DNA from: Branchiostoma floridae
Taxonomy: Eukaryota > Chordata > Leptocardii > Amphioxiformes > Branchiostomatidae
DNA: 64,000 nt
Direction of reading: 5' to 3'
Assembly (NCBI RefSeq): GCF_000003815.2
Contig: NC_049979.1
Coordinates: 2,656,440-2,720,439, forward strand
The notes beneath the pieces are model-generated. The model had not been told where the DNA came from, searched no databases, and saw nothing but the letters and a program-made list of their open reading frames with translations. How positions within the stretch are numbered: position 1 is the first letter of the stretch; every line of letters begins with the position of its first letter. Made by a program: the position numbers and the translations under genes. This document shows, piece after piece, positions 56,765 to 64,000 of the stretch.

Positions 56765-58628
56765 CTAAGAACTTTTCCTTCTTCCTGACATCAGGCACCT
56801 GTTTCTCGGACATGGCCAGGATCTGGTTCAGCCTCTCCATGCTGGAGACCCAGGGCTGCGGTCCCAGCGCCACGCCCTTCTTCAGCTGGGGAGACGGGGA
56901 TGCTGATCTGGTCAGGGTGAGCGGCTCTGGCTTCATCTTCCTCTTCCCGGTGACGGAATCGCCAGCATCGCTGTCCGAAGACGGGACGTCTCCAGTCTTC
57001 GAGCCTCTCCGTTCTGAGCCATCTGTCTGTATGTGGCCCGTGTGTTTCTCGGTAATTTTCTGCATCTCGCTTTCCAGGGTGTCCAGTTTCTGCGCGACCT
57101 GGCTGATTTTCGTGTCGGCGGAATCCTCCCTCTTGATGACGAATTCTGCGGAGTAGCTGTCCTGGCCGTTGAACTTTTCCGGAGGGGTGACGTAATCACC
57201 GTCCTCCTCTTTCCGCTCGAACGATTCCCCGTCGAGAGCTAATGTTCTCTTTTTCTCCCAAAATGCAGCGTTACCTTGTCCCTTCCTTGCAGGATCCATG
57301 GACTTACTTCGAGCCACCTTGTCCTTCGAGGTATTCTGACCTTCGTCTGGTTCCGTATCACTTTTTGATATGGAATATTCGTCTTTCTTTGATATTCCCC
57401 CAGTGTCTACTGAAGCGCTGCTCTCCAGCTTGCGTGCCAGCTGAGGAGAGGACGTAGAGGTTGGAAACTTGCGCTGCTTGGCCACAGGACTCGATGCGGG
57501 CGAAACTCGTGGGGAGGAAAAACGTCTTGTACTCGTGACGGCGTACGCCGGAGTAGGAACAGTCTTATGCCTCTTGCCTGCAGCACTCTTTTCTTCCGTG
57601 CTTTCTTTAGTCTCAATAGTACCCCCTCCTTTCTTTGTCTTCCCTTCGAGAGAGTCTGGTCTCGTTGGCTTTGAAACCTCAGAGGCTTTCTCTTTCTGTA
57701 TTTGGGCCTCTACTTGCTCTGTCAACCCAGCTGAGGTCTTCATGAGCAGTGACAAGCCGGCGGACGGAGATCGGACAAGCCCTCCCGCTGTCCCTGACGC
57801 TACGTTCGCATCTCCGGCATCTTCATACTCGGACAAGTCGTCTTCAGACTCCGCCTTTCCTGCCTCTTTCTTTGCCGCCTTCTTCTGCTTGGGCTGGGCA
57901 GTAGCCGAGGAGCCGCCCCCCAGATACCAGGGAACCGTCGAACCCTGGACGGAAGATTTCCTCTCCAAGTCTGCTGCTCTATCCGTCTCGTCCTGTGGCT
58001 CCTTCGCATCATGAATTGGAGACATCTTGGCCTGATCCTTTTTCACAGCATCACCTTCCTTGGGTCTTTGCTGCGATGGCGAGGATTCGCTCTTCTTACC
58101 CCTGGACCAAAACTTCCCCCCGCCACTGCTGCCAGATTTTTCTGAACTGCTGGTGTCACTTGCAGTGCTTGCATCGCTCCTTCTCTTTGCAGCTTCTTTA
58201 ACTTTGGCTGCTTTAGACTTCTTCCCAAAGCTGGAAGTCCTCTTGGCAGGTCTCCCTTCTTCACTTTTCTGCTCACCTGCGACATTGGAAAGCCTGGAGT
58301 CTTCATACTCAACGGTCGTGAAGTCGGCCTTCTCTGCCCCTTCCTTGTGATGCTCGGCGTGTTTCTTGTGCTTTCCTCTCTCACCTTTACCTCTGCTGTC
58401 TGCGTTCCCCATGCTGTCTTCCTTGTAGTCAGCTCTTACACCACCTCCCAGCAAGACGGACAGCCTGTTGGTGTAGCCCGGGGAAAGTTCGCCTGGCGTC
58501 TCGGCCGAAGCATCCTCGTAGTCCTCTGAATCCGAGCTCCTGTCAGAGTCAGAAGAGTCACCGTTATTCCTGCCAGGCGAGGCAAAGGCAAGATACCACG
58601 GAAGGGTGGACCCCTTCTTCTTACTCAT
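56765..58628 (-). CDS. FMN: Formin (FMN class), coding exon 1: start codon and N-terminal region
   Basis: Encodes residues 1-621 plus one base of codon 622 of the formin. The start is well supported: the ATG sits in a CCACCATGA context and an in-frame TAA lies three codons upstream. The segment is low in complexity, rich in Ser, Lys and Glu, and probably disordered; I recognise no folded domain. A motif occurs twice, GSTLPWYL at residues 6-13 and GSTVPWYL near residue 229; each is followed by an acidic EYEDA/DYEDA stretch and a Ser-Pro/Leu-rich stretch, so the N-terminus looks internally duplicated. The last part (LKKGVALGPQPWVSSMERL and on) is predicted helical and leads into exon 2. The donor is TTAG|GTAAGT. 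Translation continues open past the donor into a retroelement, so the true end is set by the splice site and by phase agreement with exon 2. The N-termini of FMN1/FMN2 proteins diverge widely, so class assignment rests on later exons. Confidence 0.9.
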
Positions 58629-59140
58629 GGTGGATTAGTTTGAATGAAAGTGGGAGGGGTGCGGGCAAAACAAAGTTCACAGGTAGATCTAAAGTGATGA
58701 AGGTTTCTTTTTGTGAGGAAACGAGGACGAGACAGACAGTTTGCCCTGCGACAAACGTTCTCAGGACATGGCCGGAGCTCGGTCCCGTCGTCCCAGGTCG
58801 TGACCGAGCCTTGTCTTGGTCAGTCGGCGTTTCTGGGGGCCGGGGAGGAGTTTCAAAACAGAGCCGTCAGCCATGTCAGAATTCTACAAGCGCGCACCAA
58901 ATTAGATGCAGGCCCGATGACGACGGCGATTTTTTTGACGCTGAACAGACAAAACTGGGATTTTTTAGAGGTCAGTGACACCAAATGGAGTTGGAGATTT
59001 AGTATAAGAGATCTACATCGAAATTCAGCGCCAAGCTGACACAAATTTTCGGCGGGACGCCTGGGAGGTCAGCCGGACCCGACCTCATTACCCCTGTCGT
59101 CTGATTCAAAATGGCGGGCTGCGCCAGGGATTCTGGGAGA
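58629..59140 (-). promoter_or_regulatory. Probable 5' UTR and promoter-proximal region of the formin
   Basis: GC- and CpG-rich compared with the introns and directly upstream of the start codon. An AAAATGGCGGG motif at 59108-59118 fits YY1, which often lies close to transcription starts of CpG promoters. No TATA box is evident. The transcription start cannot be placed from sequence alone, and a further non-coding 5' exon cannot be excluded. Confidence 0.35.
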
Positions 59141-61095
59141 TTTTATCTTGAGCTTCCGGGTATTCATTCATGAAGCAATATACAGTACATGTATAACGGT
59201 ATTACTGTACTTGATATCATGCAAAATTATATCTGCACAAATTTTAGTAAAGAATAAATTTTCCTTCACAGGGGATTTTTTTTAATGGCCGATCTTTTAT
59301 TGTCCTCATATGAATGAATACACTGCATGCTGCAAACATGACACAAAACTGTCATATGCTCAATGCATTATCAGCGCCTTTCCTACAATAATATGCAACA
59401 TGTTAGGCACTAGGATAGATATCATTTGAACATCCATTCTATATTTCAGGTTTGATTGATCGAGTAATTAGCCTCATTAGCGAGCTATCAATTTCATCTC
59501 TACAACACAGTGAAAGTGAGCCGCTGAAAGTGAGAGTGTACACATGGCTAATTTTCCTCCTGGCTGGGTGCACTTTCACTGGAGGCACGCCCCGACTTCT
59601 TTATCTGCCATGTCATGAGACCGGATGGTTGTTGTGAAACACAAAACGGCCCTACCCCCGTCTCTCTGTAGCCCGGGCGACGGCCAGAAAATTCAATGCA
59701 CAGGGATATTTATGTTGCACCAGCGGCATCATCATGCACCGAATTCAAAGAATGGCGGAATGTACTTACCGCGTATATCAAACTGGGCTCTTAACTAGTT
59801 CTTTGACAGACGGTCTGTAGTAGTCGCACAGTCCCCTGCTGTCGTTCGCAACCGAACCGCGAATTTACAAACGTCGTAGCAGTATTGTCACGAACGTAGA
59901 TCTCGATCGTACTAAAAATAAATGGACCGTCGCTGTAACAACACCGTTGCTCTCATGGGAGGAAAAATAAGTATGCCAGGCTCCCCCAAAGGAGCATATG
60001 ATGATAATTGTACCAGCCACACTCAGGGAGGACTACAACTAAACAAGAGTAGCCTTGCGTTGTACAGTCGGACTGTTTTTGGTACGTTGCTGACTCGTGA
60101 TGTCACAGGATGCGGAAAACCCTTGTGAAATAAATATTCATCTCGAGGATGTGGACCGCCGTACTCTCATGCACCCACCTTTAATCAATAACAAGCCTCC
60201 GGATCGGCGCGACTAATAAAGGAACGCAATCGCTAATGCGACGCCGGGGATCGGCCGAAATTTCATTTGGTGATTGAATGAGAGAGACACCCGCGAACAG
60301 ACGGGAACTGCGTAAATCACTTTGGGTCACTCTCTGGTACTCGCATTTGTCAAAGTCACGTCCACTTGCGCGCGCCCTTTTGTTGTCGCCCTTAGAACTT
60401 AAAATATTGCAAATCTGAAGCTGAATAACTGTACTGTACGGCACAAGGACGCACGTACAGTTCTATAAAAAAAGATACCGATATTAATTCAGTTCGAAGG
60501 GTAAGGCACTGTACGATATCTGAGTATCATATCCGGCTACATATCGGGCCACTGTGATATCGGAGGGTGAGATATGCCGCCGGAATTTTGCGTAGAATCG
60601 GCATTCAAACCATCCGGAGGACACGAGTGGTCACTGGATGGGTTCGGCAAGGGGCAGGCTGGTCTACGCAATGACTGCATCATTAGACAAACAATATGAA
60701 TAAGCCTTTTATTTTTCTTTCACGAAAAAATTTGTATTCACTCATTCGACGGTCGGCAGCTTCAACTGGGGAACTAGTCAATATTTTTTATGGACAAATG
60801 AGTTGTGTATGAGGAATGGGCTTGATATGGTGCCCGTTGCTACTACGACACTCCCATAAGAAACGAAACGTTACTAGTAGCCATACTACCTCCTTACGTA
60901 TACGTTGTAACTTATAGAATGGATGTAGATTTCCATGAATGGATCATCATTAGTCCCATGCAGCATGCAGGGTTCTGTAATGGTCCGAGCTCGAATGTCC
61001 GTTATAAATCTTGTGCAATGCTGGTGATAACAAAGCACATTTACGGGCTCCAGTCCACAAATGGGCCGCGATCGAATAAGCAGGGCATCGATTTT
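59140..61095. other. Upstream flank of the formin, no gene recognised
   Basis: Short frames only; several CpG-containing stretches (59640-59900, 60180-60420). Could hold non-coding 5' exons or enhancers; none can be demonstrated. Confidence 0.35.
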
Positions 61096-61100
61096 CCGAA

Positions 61101-61365
61101 CTACGCGCGAACTAGCCTCCTTCGCAGCCTTCTTGTGGCGTTTATTTATTGGGGGGAGCGTTGGTTCGCGATTTCTAACATGGGTTAAGACGTCTTCTTT
61201 GCTGGAGAGGTAGTTGGCGGGAGAAGCGATATAACTCCGTCTCCAGGCCAACCCCCCCTCATAGACAACCTTAACCCATGTCAAAAATCGCGAACCAGCG
61301 CTCCCCCAAAAATAAGAGCCACGGCTTCTGAAGGCTAGCTGCGAAGCCGAAAGAGGCTACGCGCG
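61101..61365. mobile_element. Foldback/MITE with ~90-bp inverted arms
   Basis: Left arm 61101-61189 (CTACGCGCGAACTAGCCTCC ... ACATGGGTTAAG) is largely complementary to 61270-61365 (CTTAACCCATG ... GGCTACGCGCG), loop ~80 bases. No coding capacity. Confidence 0.85.
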
Positions 61366-62105
61366 AACGGGGTTATACCGCATTGCCCCCTCCTTATGAC
61401 TTATTCATGACGTCTTATCATTACATCTCACGTCATCATCAAACCGTTCAACCGACCGCGAAAAGGTACGCAGGTGCTCACAAACTCCTGAATATTTAAT
61501 TCTAACTTTTCATACTGAAACATATGAGCAGTATCACTAGTCCTCTACTCGGCGGCCTGTGCAGGTGAAAGAAAAGCGCCCGTATAAAAAACAACATAAT
61601 GACCAAATTGACTACCGTCATCATATGATGCGGGAGTATACGCTGTACTGGTACCATGCCCTCTTGGCTCGTGACTGCATTAACGTTAATTCTCTATCGC
61701 ACAGCATCGTAACCCGTTTTCACATTCACCATAAATCGCGTTGTGCATGGGGTACAATGAAGTTTACTTTCACAACGCACTTCAATGTACTCTGTACATG
61801 CAAATCTGTTTACAATGGTTGCTGAATCGGTGTGAGCGTGCCAAGAGATAAAAACTTTGACAAGAAAGTTGCCTTCATCATGAAATCTAAGTGGTGACAA
61901 AACACACAGAGCTTGGTATACCGAACAATAGATTATTCGTCTTCGTTCTTTCACATCTTGGTCTTTGACTTTGGCAATTTTCGAACTTATTTTACTATAG
62001 ATCTACTCTTCTTTACAGAACGGTCAACTATTTTTTTTTTCAGAAAACGGACGAAAATTGATGCGGCGCCTTTAGGCCCCACTTTTAGTTATGAACGGCA
62101 CAAGC
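61366..62105. other. Upstream flank, nothing recognised
   Basis: No repeat family or gene that I can support. Confidence 0.4.
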
Positions 62106-62109
62106 TGCG

Positions 62110-62350
62110 TAAGGTTTAATCCACTCACAGTCACGCGGCCGATCCTGCTCTTTTCGATAAGTGTTATCTGTAAGGTGTGGCTTTCTTCAAACATGGAATC
62201 TTCGGCTGTAGAGGGGCTAGGAACCTTTACACCTGAGTCGAGCGAGCGAGGAAATAACATGTGCCTTTCCCAAGGGTGCAAAATCGGGGTCTGCTGGGGA
62301 TTCAAACCTAAAACCTTTAGATTCCATGTCAGCAACGCTAACGATCGAAA
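62110..62350 (-). repeat. tRNA-derived SINE fragment (minus)
   Basis: TTTACACCTGAGTCGAGCGA, TGCCTTTCCCAAGGGTGCAA and GGGGATTCAAACCTAAAACC (B-box side) in family order. Confidence 0.55.
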
Positions 62351-62609
62351 AAAACACCCTGTCACATTCACCGCCCCACTTTTCTTCTTGTTGTTGTTGT
62401 CCTCATTTTACAGCTATTAATGCGCTAGACGTGGTCTCTTGGTGCTGAGTAACACATGGTTCGTATTTGAGTTAATCGTCTCTCTTGGCATTTAACTCAG
62501 TTTCCACACTGTTTGTAAACAAACTAGCAGACGACAATTCTGCTGACCTCTGACCCTCCGGACCCGCACAGCCTGTCGGGAAAACACCGTCCCCAGAAGA
62601 AGCAGCATC

Positions 62610-62657
62610 ATGGCGACCCTGGCGCTTCTGATGGCGGGCAGCGAGGGGAACAGCCGG
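62610..62657 (+). CDS. Possible first coding exon of an unidentified plus-strand gene
   Basis: ATG in a CAGCATCATGG context opens MATLALLMAGSEGNSR and meets a candidate donor CGG|GTAGGG after 16 codons, phase 0. The surrounding 62500-62700 is CpG-rich and looks promoter-like. Without the donor the frame runs 18 more codons to a stop. I do not recognise the peptide and see no second exon before 64000, so this is only a candidate gene start, divergent from the formin. Confidence 0.25.
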
Positions 62658-63041
62658 GTAGGGACCTTCTCTCGCGTCTATCCGCGCTCCCTGGAGCACG
62701 GGAGGTTATTCTGAAGCTGTAGCATATGTTGATATAGTGGCACTGAACGTTAATTGTCGTTCTCACTGTAATATGTCTGGTAGAAATCTGGTGCTTTGTC
62801 CGGGGGGTCTATGCTTTATGAGCGTCTCGCGCCGTGCCCGCGAAAATTGATTTACTGTAGAGTGATTATCTAGTATGGTGTATTAATTTGTAGCCAGTAG
62901 GTTTGATGGTTTTTATGCTGGGAAGCAAAAAGCCGATAAAATATGCGATCAGCGTAGCGCAAGTGACATCACACGGGCACACACCTGTGAGAATTTGGTC
63001 TGGTCCATTCACGACAAAACGCCTCGTGTGCGGCACTTAGG

Positions 63042-63052
63042 AAAATGGCGGC
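63042..63052 (+). promoter_or_regulatory. YY1-like motif AAAATGGCGGC
   Basis: A full match to the classic YY1 consensus in a CpG-rich stretch. It also forms the start of a short frame (MAARFADSKFL, then stop) that I do not believe is a gene. Confidence 0.3.
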
Positions 63053-63885
63053 TCGATTTGCCGATTCAAAATTCCTGTGAAACTTTGCCTCTCAAACATG
63101 TCCAAACATGTGCCGTCAATTGCTTTTTATGTGGAAAGCTTAGAGGGGCGTAAAAGGAAGGCACCATATCTTTCTCTGGCGAAAACTTGTAGAAAATTGG
63201 CCGAAACAGAGGCACTTTCAGGATACGTTCCCCTTTTTTGTATGTCGTAACTTTGAGATAATTTAGAAAAAATTCTCCAAGTCTTAACAAAAATCAGATT
63301 AATATCACAGGTAGGTAGATTTGTTACGAATATGACGCCGAAAACCTCAAGTCCGTAAGTCTTAGAGAAAATGAGAGAGAGGTCCAAGAGTGAAGTCAGT
63401 CCATAGGCGGTAGGCCAAGGTATTGTTGTCGGATCGCCCGGGCTGAACTGCCGGGGTTGGTGTTCCGAGTGTGACCCGACATTTGAGTACGTTGTACCCG
63501 GGATTGCACGAGTGGGTGCCGAATGTTCCGACGGAGATTTCCGACGGATGCAGAAGGTACCCGAAGTGCGATTTACCGACAAACACCGACTGTCGGCACG
63601 CACTCGGCATGCGTTGCACACGTAACTAAAAGACCACGTGACCCCACCAACTACTCACAGGGCATATGAGGTAAGTGTGCCCGTGCATCAATTGAACAGC
63701 TTACATAATTGGAGTAGGACTTAGCCGGGGCGACTAGAAACGAAAAACTTATTAACTTGTAATATAATATACAGGATGTTTTTGTTTCTAGTCGGGGGGG
63801 AACGTATTGGACTAAAAAGTATTTGCGTATCGGTTCCGTGGAGATACTAGTGGTGTGCCTAACTCATACTAAACTCATTCCGTCC

Positions 63886-63896
63886 GCCATCTTGGA
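63886..63896 (-). promoter_or_regulatory. YY1-like motif (CGCCATCTTGG on the plus strand)
   Basis: The reverse complement reads CCAAGATGGCG, the other common YY1 form. With the copies at 59108 and 63042 it hints at promoters in the upstream 5 kb. Confidence 0.25.
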
Positions 63897-63934
63897 TCAA
63901 TTCGTCGATCTTCGTCGATGTTCGGGACAGCCTT

Positions 63935-64000
63935 CGGCAACGCTCCCGAGCCTTTCCGGCTATGGTCGGAAGCGCTTCGGAGGCTCGGAGCGTGCCGAAG
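63935..64000. repeat. Inverted repeat at the window edge
   Basis: CTTCGGCAACGCTCCCGAGCC is complementary, with two small gaps, to GGCTCGGAGCGTGCCGAAG at the very end. It may be the edge of a transposon continuing past 64000. Confidence 0.5.

Larger units (their letters stand above)
62700..63930. other. CpG-containing flank, no gene recognised
   Basis: Apart from two YY1-like words, no supported feature. A 164-codon minus-strand frame (63127-63621) lacks recognisable similarity. Confidence 0.35.

Noticed and set aside
63127-63621. 164-codon minus-strand frame as an upstream formin exon or separate gene
   Set aside because: No recognisable similarity, no supported splice sites; the formin has an in-frame stop just upstream of its ATG.

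Overview
The window looks like nuclear DNA of a cephalochordate, most likely amphioxus (Branchiostoma). It is intron-rich, carries a chordate-type formin, and is full of dispersed short repeats and minisatellites, several of which cross exon-intron junctions, a habit I recall being described for amphioxus. There are no bacterial operons, CRISPR arrays or rRNA genes. Two runs of exactly 100 N mark assembly gaps of unknown size (2547-2646 and 33878-33977).

One gene dominates. It lies on the minus strand, runs from a start codon at 58628 to at least 8537, and continues beyond what I can recognise. It encodes a formin of the FMN1/FMN2/Cappuccino class. I resolve 18 coding exons; every junction is GT/AG and every phase agrees, giving 1358 codons. 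Order: a long Ser/Lys/Glu-rich N-terminal exon; a linker; two coiled-coil exons; one exon holding a proline-rich FH1; and twelve exons covering most of FH2 (lasso with KPLYWNRIQL, post with GNYMNGG). The last FH2 segment and the C-terminal tail were not found. An extra phase-compatible exon (33391-33633) encodes 80 acidic residues and a stop, and would replace the second half of FH2.

The most striking feature is that tandem repeats repeatedly contain a splice junction plus adjacent exon sequence: acceptor side for exons 2, 3, 6, 12 and 14, donor side for exons 5, 7, 16 and 17. The real exon is the terminal copy, so introns are full of pseudo-splice-sites.

Region by region: 1-8536 is mostly transposon and repeat debris (RTE-like RT fragment, piggyBac-type MITE, hAT-like MITE, foldback, CR1-like 3' end). 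8537-33131 holds exons 18-13 among minisatellites, MITEs, a 163-bp satellite and a tandem ~0.7-kb duplication. 33391-45679 holds the alternative exon and exons 12-7. 46083-58628 holds exons 6-1. 58629-64000 is the upstream region, with YY1-like motifs, a foldback element and a possible first exon of a plus-strand gene at 62610.
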